Shown: in pieces, positions 8,599 to 18,336 of the stretch | Layout of the letters: each line of letters begins with the position of its first letter | Position numbering within the stretch: the first letter of the stretch is position 1 | DNA from: Nanobdellota archaeon | GTDB taxonomy: Archaea > Nanobdellota > Nanobdellia > Parvarchaeales > Parvarchaeaceae | Direction of reading: 5' to 3' | DNA length: 32,868 nt | NCBI GenBank assembly: GCA_021802105.1 | Contig: JAKAAW010000009.1 | Span: 1-32,868, forward strand | Program-made: the position numbers and the translations under genes | Notes under the pieces: generated by a model | The model's input: the letters and a program-made list of their open reading frames with translations, nothing else | What the model was told of the DNA's origin: nothing | Databases searched by the model: none

Positions 8599-9621
8599 AT
8601 GTTGGACCCGTCAAAGTTTATAGCGCGTATATCGGATTTCCTTCCGAACAGGCTTAAGGTTCCGTTAGAGGAGAACATAATCTGGGCGCAATTGAGGGTA
8701 AAAAGCTTACCTGTTTTTGTTGGGACGTTGATGGTGCTTTTCGTTATAATCGGGATGGTTGCGGCGTTTCTTGTGGTTCTCTTTACTGGATTTGTAATAC
8801 TCGCCCCAGTAGCTTTCATAGGCGGGATTCTCGGTGCTTACTTTATAATAAGATCCCTTCTAGCGATGTTTGCAGATACAGTGTCCACACAGATTGAAAA
8901 AGTACTGCCGGATATGCTGATGCTTATGGCTGCAAACCTGCGCGCGGGTATGATACCAGAAAACTCTTTTCTGGCTTCTATAAAACCAGAATTTGGGAAA
9001 TTGAACGTTCTGCTTGGACACGCCGCCATAGAAGTGCAGGGAGGTAAAGACTTCAGGGATGCATTGATAGAGATGTCGAACCTTACGAACTCCAGGTTCT
9101 TTAGGGACACTATGAGAATAATAGGGGAAGGCCTACGTTCAGGTGCCGAGTTGCACTTGATACTCGAAAATCTGGCACAGAACATACTCCAAAACGAAAC
9201 TATAAGGAATGATATGAAGGCACAAGTTAGGAGTTACGCTCTTTTTATATTTCTAGCTGCGACGATAGCTGCACCTCTTCTATATGGAGTAGCATCTTTT
9301 CTGATAGGCATACTGGATAATATAGGTAGCCTATCTTCATCGACAGCGAGTGTGCCGAGTTCGGCTACGGGACTGTTTTCGTCTTTCTCGTTGCCGTATA
9401 TCCCTCCAAGCTTGGTAATACTTATATCTACGATAAATGTTGTTATAACTACTTCTTCCAGTGCAATACTCAACGGCATTTTAAACACAGGGAACCCAAA
9501 GGATGGTTTTAGGTTCGTCCCTCTCTTTGTGATTATAGGGGTCGGTATCTTCTTTGCAGTTCGTTTTGGAGTAAGCATCTTCTTTGCTTCATCATCCCTA
9601 GCAGGAGGAGGTGGCGTTTAA
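8599..9621 (+). CDS. Type II secretion F (TadC/FlaJ-like) platform protein, half-size copy 2
   Basis: LPDMLMLMAANLRAGMIPENSFLASIKPEFGKLNVLLGHAAIEVQGGKDFRDALIEMSNLTNSRFFRDTMRIIGEGLRSGAEL plus TM segments. One base after copy 1. Confidence 0.87.
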   Translation: MLDPSKFIARISDFLPNRLKVPLEENIIWAQLRVKSLPVFVGTLMVLFVIIGMVAAFLVVLFTGFVILAPVAFIGGILGAYFIIRSLLAMFADTVSTQIEKVLPDMLMLMAANLRAGMIPENSFLASIKPEFGKLNVLLGHAAIEVQGGKDFRDALIEMSNLTNSRFFRDTMRIIGEGLRSGAELHLILENLAQNILQNETIRNDMKAQVRSYALFIFLAATIAAPLLYGVASFLIGILDNIGSLSSSTASVPSSATGLFSSFSLPYIPPSLVILISTINVVITTSSSAILNGILNTGNPKDGFRFVPLFVIIGVGIFFAVRFGVSIFFASSSLAGGGGV

Positions 9622-9649
9622 TAAAAACATCTTTCTTCTGATAATAATT

Positions 9650-9722
9650 GGGCCCATGGTCTAGCGGTTATGACGTTTCCTTCACATGGAAAAGGCCGGG
9701 AGTTCGAATCTCCCTGGGCCCA
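9650..9722 (+). tRNA. trnV: tRNA-Val(CAC)
   Basis: GGGCCCA/TGGGCCC acceptor, TTTCC TTCACAT GGAAA anticodon arm (CAC), GGGAG TTCGAAT CTCCC T arm. Confidence 0.93.
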
Positions 9723-9734
9723 TACGGGTGCAAA

Positions 9735-10124
9735 ATGGGAAAAACTGGAAAAAGGGTTTTTATAATACATAGTTGGGGAGGCAACCCTATGAAGGACTGG
9801 ATTCTATGGCTCTGGAAAAGTTTGAAGGACAGGGGGTTTGTTGTAAAAGCCCCGGCGATGCCGGAACCAGATGAACCCACGATAGAGAACTGGGTACACT
9901 TTCTCAAAACATTCGTAGGAGAAGCGGATGAGGATACTTATTTCGTAGGACATAGCATAGGCTGTCAAACGATACTCAGATACTTAGAGACTCTGCCAGA
10001 GGGAACTCGTGTTGGGGGCTCCCGAACAGTGATAGAGTCTGGCAAAGGTCATTTTGACGAAAAATCAGGAGTTATTAAACTGCAGAGGATACTCTCAGAA
10101 GTAACGAGGATAAGCTCGCTGTAG
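9735..10124 (+). CDS. RBBP9/YdeN-like alpha/beta hydrolase, apparently internally shortened
   Basis: MGKTGKRVFIIHSWGGNPMKDWILWLWKSLKDRGFVVKAPAMPEPDEPTIENWVHFL...YFVGHSIGCQTILRYLE...ESGKGHFDEKSG. The listed ORF start (9648) lies in the tRNA region, so the ATG at 9735 is preferred. Confidence 0.8.
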   Translation: MGKTGKRVFIIHSWGGNPMKDWILWLWKSLKDRGFVVKAPAMPEPDEPTIENWVHFLKTFVGEADEDTYFVGHSIGCQTILRYLETLPEGTRVGGSRTVIESGKGHFDEKSGVIKLQRILSEVTRISSL

Positions 10125-10210
10125 AATTCAGTTGGCGCTTGTTTAAATTAAATAAAAATAAAAAGGGAATCTCAAAGATTCCCAAAAATAAATGCTTTGT
10201 TTTTATGGGT

Positions 10211-10594
10211 TCATTCTGCGTGCTGGAACAAGGTTCCCACGAAAGCTATGACAAACGCTGCGAGAGCGGTTATCATATACACTAACGACCCTACTGTCAA
10301 TACCAGCGTGGTAAAGCCAGCTATTACGCTGATTACCATTGATACTGGCACGCCACTTTTAGTGGCTACTTCACCGAATCTCCATACGTTGGAGAAACTG
10401 ACGAAGAACAGGGCCATCGCGCTTATTAAAGCCGCAGGGTAGATCAGCGGAAGCCATAGGCCAGCGCCACTCCATGCAGTGTTTTCGTAGGCATTTCCAT
10501 TCAGCACAGCAAATACAAGCCATAAGAAAATTACGGCTCCGATGAACTCAAGGGCGAATACACCCCATTTGTTTGCTTTGTACTGTTTTGCCAT
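10211..10594 (-). CDS. Small multi-pass membrane protein, function unknown
   Basis: 127 aa with 3-4 hydrophobic segments (FALEFIGAVIFLWLVFAVL; LISAMALFFVSFSNV; VSMVISVIAGFTTLVLTVGSLVYMITALAAFVIAFV). Confidence 0.75.
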   Translation of the reverse strand: MAKQYKANKWGVFALEFIGAVIFLWLVFAVLNGNAYENTAWSGAGLWLPLIYPAALISAMALFFVSFSNVWRFGEVATKSGVPVSMVISVIAGFTTLVLTVGSLVYMITALAAFVIAFVGTLFQHAE

Positions 10595-10900
10595 AGCTAA
10601 TAGATATATCCCAAGTTTTTAAAGCCCACTCTTCACCTTTTAAAGGTGTCTTAGTTACCTTTACAGCTCTTAATTTTTAAAGTTTTGTAGACTGGAATTC
10701 TTACACAAATGTAAAACGGAGATTATACACTTGGCTTGTATACCAAATAACATATCATTAGCCCTTTTAGGGATGATTTTTAGTCGATGTGGCATCCTTA
10801 ATAATCCATTTTTTGGCACTATCATTTGCACGCTTAAAAATGGCGCGAGTCTACGGAATCAGTACACAATTTGTTTTAGTGTAAACCAGCTAGAGATCGA

Positions 10901-11230
10901 TTAGCCTATTCTTCTGTATTTTAGGGCCTTGAGGACCAAGAAAACCATCAGAGCTATGACCAGTGCGGCTGTTATAGAGTACATTATTGCGTCTATTCCG
11001 CAGCTGATAGCTATTGTAGACGTAACGGGCACGACGGAACCAATCACACCGACATTTGAGTTACAATAGGAGTAGTTTCCGTAGATAAGGATGTAAATAG
11101 GAGCTCCGACTGCGATTATCAACAGCAAGAGATAGATGTTAGTCTTGTTGTGCCTTACTTTATAGACGGGTACGTTCTGCCGCAACCCCTGCTCTCTCAA
11201 AGCATCTTTGTATTTGTCTATGAGACCCAT
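10901..11230 (-). CDS. Small membrane protein with two TM segments, probably cotranscribed with the Lrp-like regulator
   Basis: NIYLLLLIIAVGAPIYILIYG and IMYSITAALVIALMVFLVLKAL. Its ATG overlaps the regulator stop codon. Confidence 0.65.
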   Translation of the reverse strand: MGLIDKYKDALREQGLRQNVPVYKVRHNKTNIYLLLLIIAVGAPIYILIYGNYSYCNSNVGVIGSVVPVTSTIAISCGIDAIMYSITAALVIALMVFLVLKALKYRRIG

Positions 11231-11661
11231 TATAATTCTATGTGTTTTAATATAAATAAGGAATTGGTCTTGGCTACGTTTGGGATTGCCTGTACACGAT
11301 CCAGCAGGAACGTCCTTATCTCCTCCTCTTTACCATGAACCATCAATACATAGTCCCATCCGCCGCTTAGGGCGTATATATCAGATACTACGTGACTCTT
11401 CTTGACGTCCTCTTCAAAAAGCTGAAGCGATTTGTTATCGGTCTTGTTAAGTGATATGAGAATGAACGCCCCTTTCTCATCCTTAATCTGTCCATAGTTT
11501 AACATAACCTTAACCCCACCTATCATACCCATCTTCTTAAGTTTTCCCAAGTGGTAATACATCGTTGACTTTGGGAGTTTTAGCCTCTGAGCGATTAAGT
11601 CGGGGCTTTCGCCTGCCTTTAGTCCTAGCAATATTCTTGTATCAGTCTCTTTTAGTTTCAT
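11230..11661 (-). CDS. Lrp/AsnC family transcriptional regulator
   Basis: HTH TDTRILLGLKAGESPDLIAQRLKLPKSTMYYHLGKLKKMGMIGG, followed by an AsnC-type RAM-like domain (SGGWDYVLMVHGKEEEIRTFLLDRVQAIPNVAKTNSLFILKH). Confidence 0.88.
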   Translation of the reverse strand: MKLKETDTRILLGLKAGESPDLIAQRLKLPKSTMYYHLGKLKKMGMIGGVKVMLNYGQIKDEKGAFILISLNKTDNKSLQLFEEDVKKSHVVSDIYALSGGWDYVLMVHGKEEEIRTFLLDRVQAIPNVAKTNSLFILKHIEL

Positions 11662-11969
11662 AAGTTAGCAAATATAGACCATTTCTTATTTAAATACTTT
11701 TAATCTGTAAAAATTACAATTTTTTGGGAAAAAGTAATATCAAAAGTGGTAGATTGTTTTTAAAATTTATTCATTTTTGCACTGTTTACGTTATAACCAG
11801 AGACCACCGCATTTTAACAGCGCAGTAGATTTTATTACTAAAAGTATTACTGGTTCCGCCAAATTTTATTGGACCCTCCATCCAACCCGATTTTTAGTCT
11901 GATAATAAACTTTTTTCTCCCACTTCTTTCTTCTAAGTATAAATATTCCTGCAACAGAGTATAAGACCA

Positions 11970-11983
11970 GTTTAACATAAACC
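11970..11983 (+). repeat. GTTTA-N3-TAAACC inverted-repeat motif, copy upstream of ATP synthase operon
   Basis: GTTTAACATAAACC. Confidence 0.55.
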
Positions 11984-12025
11984 AAAATATCTATTTTGCG
12001 ATGAAAACTCTCCAAAAACGCAAGG

Positions 12026-12033
12026 TTTATATA
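12026..12033 (+). promoter_or_regulatory. TATA box of the ATP synthase operon
   Basis: TTTATATA lies 22-29 bp upstream of the ATG at 12055, consistent with a leaderless archaeal transcript. Confidence 0.65.
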
Positions 12034-12054
12034 GTCTGGACAATTTTAATCAAG

Positions 12055-12282
12055 ATGGCAGTCACAGCAGATCCACTTTATGCAATAGCCGCAGCGATTG
12101 CCATTGCAGGCGGTCTTATAGGTACAGGTCTTGCTCAACAAGGAATAGGTGCCGCAGGTATGGGTGTGATTGCAGAGAGACCGGAAAAGTTCGGCCAGGT
12201 CCTTTTCTTCTTCGTAATACCGGAAACACTGTGGATCATAGGCTTTGTATTAGGACTTATCTTACTGCTCCAGATACTTTAA
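12055..12282 (+). CDS. atpK: A/V-type ATP synthase subunit K (proteolipid c ring)
   Basis: MAVTADPLYAIAAAIAIAGGLIGTGLAQQGIGAAGMGVIAERPEKFGQVLFFFVIPETLWIIGFVLGLILLLQIL: two-helix proteolipid with Glu in FVIPET. ORF-track start at 12001 lies upstream of the TATA box. Confidence 0.94.
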   Translation: MAVTADPLYAIAAAIAIAGGLIGTGLAQQGIGAAGMGVIAERPEKFGQVLFFFVIPETLWIIGFVLGLILLLQIL

Positions 12283-12294
12283 ACCCTCTCACTT

Positions 12295-12864
12295 ATGAGC
12301 TTAGAAGAAATAGAAAGGCATATCAAAAGGGAGGAGAAGGAACAAGTCAACAAAATACTGTCAGAGGCAAAAGCCAAATATTATTCTATACTCTCTTCGT
12401 CGTCAAAAACCGTGGAAAAGATTCGTGCCGATAATTCAGCCAAGATGAAAGCAGAAATAAGCAGGATATTGGATACGGAGACCAACGCAGCAAAAGCAGA
12501 GGCGGAAAGGCATTATAACTTAGCCTTTTCAGATAAAATCAAGGAGATCTCCAGAAACATAAAGTCTACACTGGAATCCTTTGTGGCCACAGAGAGTTAC
12601 GGCAAGCTGCTCTACAGTCTGATAAAGCGGGCCGTTGACGAGCTCGGACAAGATTCTACCATATACGTAAACGAGCGCGATTTAAAGAACGTTCAGGCAA
12701 AGTTTCCCGATTTGGCGGTAAAAAGCGCCAAAGCAGAGTTTATAGGCGGAGCTAAAGCCATATCAAAAGACGGTTTCAGAAGCGTCGATCTATCACTGGA
12801 AGACATATTACGACGCAGAAAAGACGTTTTTACGGCAAAACTGTCGCAGCGTATCCTGAGGTAG
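12295..12864 (+). CDS. atpE: A/V-type ATP synthase subunit E
   Basis: Long charged N-terminal helix plus C-terminal VDLSLEDILRRRKDVFTAKLSQRILR; position in operon. Confidence 0.85.
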   Translation: MSLEEIERHIKREEKEQVNKILSEAKAKYYSILSSSSKTVEKIRADNSAKMKAEISRILDTETNAAKAEAERHYNLAFSDKIKEISRNIKSTLESFVATESYGKLLYSLIKRAVDELGQDSTIYVNERDLKNVQAKFPDLAVKSAKAEFIGGAKAISKDGFRSVDLSLEDILRRRKDVFTAKLSQRILR

Positions 12865-12868
12865 CGGC

Positions 12869-13924
12869 ATGGATTCGGTATATGCAGGCACTTATGGAAA
12901 ACTCAAAGCACTTGCCCAAGATCTTCTCCAGAGGGATGTTTTTGACGAATTGGATAGAAAAGGGAAAGATGAGTTCATACCTGCCTTAAGCAACACTTCT
13001 TACAAAGACGAGATAAGCTCGTTCTACAGCCAATATAAGCTCCCGGAGCTGGTTGAGGTAGTGTTAAACTCCCATATGATGAGAAACATACAGAATGCGG
13101 TAAAACTGCTGCCTACAGGTTCCCGTCCTGTAGTAGAAGCCTACATAGGCAAATGGGATTTGGATAATATCCGCCTGATACTATACTCTAAGATAAGGAA
13201 TTTCGATGTAAGCGGGGCAGATTCGTTTTTAGTTGTAGACCGAACAATGCCAGTAAGCACATACTCAGGATTTATAACCAAGGAGGAGTATGCGAACCTG
13301 ATAGCACAGAGAAGCCTAGAGGATGTAATAGAAGCCGCATCAAAGTACTGGTATGGCACGAAGCTTATGGAGGCAATAAATTCTATAAAGTCTATAGCTG
13401 ACGTCGACAAGGCTCTTTTGAGATTGGAGATTGCATATTATGAGAATCTTCTGGATAAATTTAGGTTCTATAACGGTGATGAAGGTCCTTTATACCGATT
13501 TTTCAAAGAGTTGATAGATATAAGGAACATAACGACTGCAATACGGTTTAGACAAAACCATGTCGAAGGCAATTTAGACCTGGCCAAAGGCGGAAATCTG
13601 CAAAACGAAGCTATAAACGCCATATTAACGTCCCCACCATCCGAGTGGAAGGCTAAGATAGTCTATAAAGTGGACACCGCAGTCAAAATGTATGAAGAAT
13701 CAAAGCTGTTGAGCTTCCTTGGGACTGGTATGCTTGGAGACCTATACAGCAGATATCTGCCCGTTTTTAGAAGCAACGCCCTCTCTCTGGATTATTTGTT
13801 CTATTTCATAATACGCTCAGAAATAGAGAGGAAGGAGCTTATGGCGATATGGTTTAAGAATTATAACAATATACCTGAAGATAAAGCAAAGCTAATAAGA
13901 ATGACGAGCTATGTCAATATATGA
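12869..13924 (+). CDS. atpC: A/V-type ATP synthase subunit C
   Basis: 351 aa with AYIGKWDLDNIRLILYSK...FFKELIDIRNITTAIRFR, typical of V-ATPase C/AC39. Confidence 0.9.
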   Translation: MDSVYAGTYGKLKALAQDLLQRDVFDELDRKGKDEFIPALSNTSYKDEISSFYSQYKLPELVEVVLNSHMMRNIQNAVKLLPTGSRPVVEAYIGKWDLDNIRLILYSKIRNFDVSGADSFLVVDRTMPVSTYSGFITKEEYANLIAQRSLEDVIEAASKYWYGTKLMEAINSIKSIADVDKALLRLEIAYYENLLDKFRFYNGDEGPLYRFFKELIDIRNITTAIRFRQNHVEGNLDLAKGGNLQNEAINAILTSPPSEWKAKIVYKVDTAVKMYEESKLLSFLGTGMLGDLYSRYLPVFRSNALSLDYLFYFIIRSEIERKELMAIWFKNYNNIPEDKAKLIRMTSYVNI

Positions 13925-14244
13925 AATCCAGTGATATTGCGGTTATAGGCGAGAAGGATTATTCCTTAGGATTTAAACTCCTAGGCATAAAGGACATTTT
14001 TTTCCTTTCCGGCAAAGAAGCAGCCGATAAGTTGAGGAGCTTCCTTTCAGAGAAGAAATATGATCTTATACTGGTTTCGGATGATATAAAGAGCAGCCTG
14101 GATGCGAAGACGCGGCATCAGGCCGAGAATATCCTTAAACCAATAGTTTTATTCATGCCCAGCCTTAAAGCTGAAGGAGAGGAAGAGTCTCTCCAGAATC
14201 TGGCTAGGCGGGTTTTAGGAGTGGATATATGGAAGGCAGAGTAA
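13921..14244 (+). CDS. atpF: A/V-type ATP synthase subunit F
   Basis: IAVIGEKDYSLGFKLLGIKDIF...LILVSDDIKS; ATGA overlap with subunit C. Confidence 0.9.
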   Translation: MKSSDIAVIGEKDYSLGFKLLGIKDIFFLSGKEAADKLRSFLSEKKYDLILVSDDIKSSLDAKTRHQAENILKPIVLFMPSLKAEGEEESLQNLARRVLGVDIWKAE

Positions 14245-15980
14245 CAAGAATATCAGGAGCGGTTGTAGAGGCGGTGGGGATAGATTCCCCAAATATGAAT
14301 GATATAGTAAGGGTAGGAAACGCCGGTCTACTAGGTGAAATAGTCAGACTGCAGGACGATAAAAGCATAATACAGGTCTACGAGGACACGACTGGTTTAC
14401 GTGTAAACGAAAAAGTCAGCAATACACATACGCAACTGTCAGTAAAACTGGCCCCAGGTCTGCTTGGCTCTATTTTTGATGGTATCCAGAGACCTCTTGA
14501 GAAGATAATGGAGCAGAGTGGTGATTTTATAGCCAAAGGAGTAGACATCGCGCCTCTTGATATGGAAAAGAGATGGGAGTTCACTCCTATTGCTAAAGCA
14601 GGCGACACGGTTCATGAGGGCCAAATAATAGGAGAAGTCGCAGAGACATCTTTGATAATCCATAAAGTAATGGTTCCTGTAGGAGTGCATGGAAAATTAG
14701 ACTCGATAGAAAAAGGAGAGTTTACTATAAACCAGAATATAGCAATAATATCTGGAGATGAGGAGAAAATTGAGGTAAAGATGCTTCAAGAATGGCCGGT
14801 AAGGAAGTTCAGGCCTGTCAAGGAAAAATTATCCCCAGATATCCCTCTTATTACAGGGCAGAGGGTTTTGGATACATTCTTCCCAGTAGCCAAGGGTGGC
14901 ACTGCAGCAATACCAGGGCCTTTCGGAGCAGGTAAAACCGTTACCCAACACTCACTGGCAGAGTGGTCTGACGCAGATATAATAGTATACGTCGGCTGCG
15001 GAGAAAGGGGCAATGAGATGACAGAAATGCTGACCACCCTTCCGAAACTTAAGGATGCAAGGACCGGCAAGCCGCTGATGGACAGGACTATCCTTATAGC
15101 GAACACATCAAACATGCCAGTAGCCGCAAGAGAAGCCAGTATTTACACTGGAGCGGCTTTAGCCGAGTATTACAGAGATATGGGTTACAACGTTGCACTT
15201 ATGGCAGACAGTACATCCAGATGGGCAGAAGCCATGCGAGAACTGTCAGGGAGACTTGAGGAGATGCCAGGAGAGGAAGGCTACCCTGCTTATCTTAGCT
15301 CTAAGATAGCAGAGTTCTATGAAAGGGCTGGCAGGGTTAGGACGTTAAATGACAGTGTAGGCTCGCTTACACTTATAGGAGCAGTTTCCCCCGCCGGAGG
15401 AGACGTCTCAGAGCCAGTCTCCCAGTCAACCATCCGAGTCACGAGAGTGTTCTGGGCATTGGATGCCTCGTTGGCTAATGCTCGACATTTTCCGTCCATA
15501 AACTGGCTTAACAGCTATTCCCTATACGAAGACGATCTTACCAGCTGGTACACAGAAAACGTCTCTAAGGAATGGCCGGCTCTTAAGAAGGAGCTGATGG
15601 TCGTTTTGACTAGAGAGGCAGAAATCAATGAGATAGTGCAGCTAGTAGGCTACGACGCTCTACCAGAGGCAGATAAGTTGATATTGGACATAGCCAAAAT
15701 AGTTAGGGAAGACTTCCTTCAGCAGAACGCTTTTGACGAGGTCGATGCATTCTCATCGATAAAGAAACAGTATTACATGCTCTCAGCTATAAAGATGCTG
15801 TACTCTGTGGAAAAGCAGGCTGTGGACAATCAGGTACCTATGAGCACTTTCTCCGGCATAAAATCCAAGGAGCTGCTGGCCAAGATGAAGTTTGTGCCGG
15901 ATGACAAGCTGGAGACGTTTAACAGCGAGTTTAAAACGTCCATAGAAGAAGTAAAAAATAGCGTGGTGGTCAATGTATGA
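14229..15980 (+). CDS. atpA: A/V-type ATP synthase catalytic subunit A
   Basis: P-loop [65 protein letters not shown]. Confidence 0.98.
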   Translation: MEGRVTRISGAVVEAVGIDSPNMNDIVRVGNAGLLGEIVRLQDDKSIIQVYEDTTGLRVNEKVSNTHTQLSVKLAPGLLGSIFDGIQRPLEKIMEQSGDFIAKGVDIAPLDMEKRWEFTPIAKAGDTVHEGQIIGEVAETSLIIHKVMVPVGVHGKLDSIEKGEFTINQNIAIISGDEEKIEVKMLQEWPVRKFRPVKEKLSPDIPLITGQRVLDTFFPVAKGGTAAIPGPFGAGKTVTQHSLAEWSDADIIVYVGCGERGNEMTEMLTTLPKLKDARTGKPLMDRTILIANTSNMPVAAREASIYTGAALAEYYRDMGYNVALMADSTSRWAEAMRELSGRLEEMPGEEGYPAYLSSKIAEFYERAGRVRTLNDSVGSLTLIGAVSPAGGDVSEPVSQSTIRVTRVFWALDASLANARHFPSINWLNSYSLYEDDLTSWYTENVSKEWPALKKELMVVLTREAEINEIVQLVGYDALPEADKLILDIAKIVREDFLQQNAFDEVDAFSSIKKQYYMLSAIKMLYSVEKQAVDNQVPMSTFSGIKSKELLAKMKFVPDDKLETFNSEFKTSIEEVKNSVVVNV

Positions 15981-17356
15981 GTGATGTCTATTATAAAAAC
16001 ATAAAGAAGATAACTAATATACTTCTATTCCTTGAGAACGTAAGCGAACCGGCATACAATGAGCTGGTTGAAATAAAGCTCGGCAATGATTCTGTTATAA
16101 CAGGACAGGTCCTGGATGCCAGTGATAGGTTTACAATAATCCAATCTTTTGGAAATACTTCTGGTATGAACGTAGATTCGACTAAAGTTAGGCTTACGGG
16201 AGAGACTGCTAAGTTCAATGTAAGTGACGGTATGCTCGGCAGGGTATTCAACGGACTTGGTGAACCTATAGATGGAGGCCCAAGCGTATACGGTGGCGAA
16301 AGGCGTGATATAAATGGTTCTCCTATAAACCCATATGCCAGAGAAGAACCATCAGAATTCATTCAAACAGGCATATCAGCCATAGACGGAATGAACTCAC
16401 TGGTCAGAGGACAGAAACTACCTATCTTTTCCGCTTCGGGTATGAAACACAACCAGTTAGCCGTCCAGATAGCAAAACAGGCTAAGATCATAGGAGACAG
16501 TGGAAAATTCGCTATAGTGTTCGGCGGCATAGGCATAACAAGCGAATCCGCAAATTACTTTAAGGAGGAATTTGAGAAGTCTGGAGCTTTAGACAGAACC
16601 GTCGTATTCCTCAACCTATCCTCAAGCCCGTCGATGGAGAGGGTTATCCTCCCACGAGTGGCTCTGACCGCTGCAGAATACTTAGCGTACGATAAAGGCA
16701 TGCATGTGCTTGTTGTGTTGATAGACATGACAAATTACTGTGAGGCACTGAAAGAGATATCTGCCGCTAGAGAAGAAGTGCCTAGCCGTAGAGGGTATCC
16801 AGGTTATATGTACACAGACCTTGCAAGCATTTTTGAACGTGCCGGTAAAATAAAAGGGAAGGAAGGGTCTATAACCATGCTGCCGATTCTTACGATGCCA
16901 GGCGACGACATAACTCACCCAATCCCTGATCTTACAGGCTATATAACCGAGGGACAGGTCGTCTTAAACAGGGAATTAGATAAGAAAGGAGTGTCGCCTA
17001 ATATCGACGTTCTGACTTCTCTGTCAAGGCTTATGAACCAGGGGATAGGCGCCAACAAGACTAGGGAGGACCACAGAGACTTGGCCAATCAGTTGTTCGC
17101 GGCATACGCTGCAGGAAAAGACCTTAGGAACCTGTCAGAAGTCGTGGGAGAAGGAGCACTGTCCGAAAACGACAAGAAATTCGTGGATTTCTCCAGCAGA
17201 TTCGAAAAGGATTTCGTAAACCAAGGCTACGAAACAGAGAGGTCCATAACTGACACTCTGGCGATAGGGTGGACGTTGCTGTCTGGGCTCGACAAAAGGG
17301 AAATGAAAAGACTCAAAGAGGGAGAGATCAAGAAATATGGTAAATGGGAGGAATGA
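15977..17356 (+). CDS. atpB: A/V-type ATP synthase subunit B
   Basis: [39 protein letters not shown]...[28 protein letters not shown] overlap with A. Confidence 0.98.
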   Translation: MSDVYYKNIKKITNILLFLENVSEPAYNELVEIKLGNDSVITGQVLDASDRFTIIQSFGNTSGMNVDSTKVRLTGETAKFNVSDGMLGRVFNGLGEPIDGGPSVYGGERRDINGSPINPYAREEPSEFIQTGISAIDGMNSLVRGQKLPIFSASGMKHNQLAVQIAKQAKIIGDSGKFAIVFGGIGITSESANYFKEEFEKSGALDRTVVFLNLSSSPSMERVILPRVALTAAEYLAYDKGMHVLVVLIDMTNYCEALKEISAAREEVPSRRGYPGYMYTDLASIFERAGKIKGKEGSITMLPILTMPGDDITHPIPDLTGYITEGQVVLNRELDKKGVSPNIDVLTSLSRLMNQGIGANKTREDHRDLANQLFAAYAAGKDLRNLSEVVGEGALSENDKKFVDFSSRFEKDFVNQGYETERSITDTLAIGWTLLSGLDKREMKRLKEGEIKKYGKWEE

Positions 17357-17981
17357 CGTTTCTAGCATCAAGACCACCAGACTTGAGCTGATAAAGACAA
17401 AGGCGAAGGTTAAAACCGCCAAGAAGGGTCTGGAGCAGCTTAAGATGAAACGGAAGAAGCTTATATTCACATTCTTTGATGTGGTCAGGCAAATCCGGCT
17501 TACCAAGGGGGAAGTAAAGGAAACACTACAGAACGCTGTTGACAGCATAAGGCTGGCAGAAGCTCTGGAAGGCAGGATGGGCGTCGAGCTGGTCGCAGAG
17601 GAACAGAGTATGATAACACTAGACTTGAGTTCCAGCAACATCATGGGTGTTTTGATTCCTAAAGTAAGTTGGCAGGAAGAAAAGAGAAGCGAGATAATCG
17701 ACACGATTCTCAGCCTACCGGTTGCGATAGGTGACGCAAAGATATCCTATCTTGACTTGTTCAGACTAATAATAGACATGTCCCAGAGAGAGGTTGTCCT
17801 AAGACGCCTGCTGTTAGCTATCCAGAAGCTTAATATGCGGATAAACACGATAGAATACAACATAATACCAAAATTGAATGCCAAGGCCAGATACATTAGG
17901 CAGAAGCTGGATGATTTTGAAAGGGACAGAGTCGTGTCATTGAAATATATAAAGGGGAAAGTAGCATCATCAGCAGAATAA
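17337..17981 (+). CDS. atpD: A/V-type ATP synthase subunit D
   Basis: [36 protein letters not shown]...[25 protein letters not shown]. Confidence 0.95.
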   Translation: MVNGRNDVSSIKTTRLELIKTKAKVKTAKKGLEQLKMKRKKLIFTFFDVVRQIRLTKGEVKETLQNAVDSIRLAEALEGRMGVELVAEEQSMITLDLSSSNIMGVLIPKVSWQEEKRSEIIDTILSLPVAIGDAKISYLDLFRLIIDMSQREVVLRRLLLAIQKLNMRINTIEYNIIPKLNAKARYIRQKLDDFERDRVVSLKYIKGKVASSAE

Positions 17982-17992
17982 CAGGAAATTAT

Positions 17993-18006
17993 GTTTAATG
18001 TAAACC
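17993..18006 (+). repeat. GTTTA-N3-TAAACC inverted-repeat motif, copy between atpD and ahaH
   Basis: GTTTAATGTAAACC in a 39-bp intergenic gap. Confidence 0.6.
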
Positions 18007-18020
18007 TAAATTAACCTAAA

Positions 18021-18335
18021 ATGGAAAACGAAATAGATACGTTGAAGAGGATAAAGCGCCTTGAGACAGAAGGGAACCAGAATATAAGTTACGCGATGGA
18101 GAACGCTTCCAGGCTGGTCCGTGAAGCGGAACTAAAAGCGAAGCAGAACGAAGAAAATGCCCTCAAAGATGCGGAGGAGGATTATGAAGCAGCTGTTTCC
18201 AAGGCCGAGGAAAAAGCCAGAAAAGAGAGAGAATCTGTGTTAAAGGAGACCTCTGCCAAAATAAACAAGCTCAAATCAATAGATAAAGACGAACTGCTAG
18301 CCATACTCGAGGAAGTATTTTTAGAGGGACATTGA
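18021..18335 (+). CDS. ahaH: A/V-type ATP synthase subunit H (peripheral stalk)
   Basis: 104-aa coiled-coil protein (RIKRLETEGNQNISYAMENASRLVREAELKAKQNEENALKDAEEDYEAAVSKAEEKARKE) immediately before subunit I. Confidence 0.85.
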   Translation: MENEIDTLKRIKRLETEGNQNISYAMENASRLVREAELKAKQNEENALKDAEEDYEAAVSKAEEKARKERESVLKETSAKINKLKSIDKDELLAILEEVFLEGH

Positions 18336-18336
18336 T

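Noticed and set aside
9648-9734. N-terminal extension of the hydrolase ORF
   Set aside because: This segment is tRNA-Val; the real start is most likely the ATG at 9735.
9668-9907. 79-aa minus ORF with GPREIRTPGLFHVKETS
   Set aside because: Antisense translation of tRNA-Val plus the hydrolase gene; artefact.
12001-12054. N-terminal extension of ATPase subunit K
   Set aside because: It lies across the TATA box and adds non-conserved residues; ATG 12055 fits a leaderless proteolipid gene.
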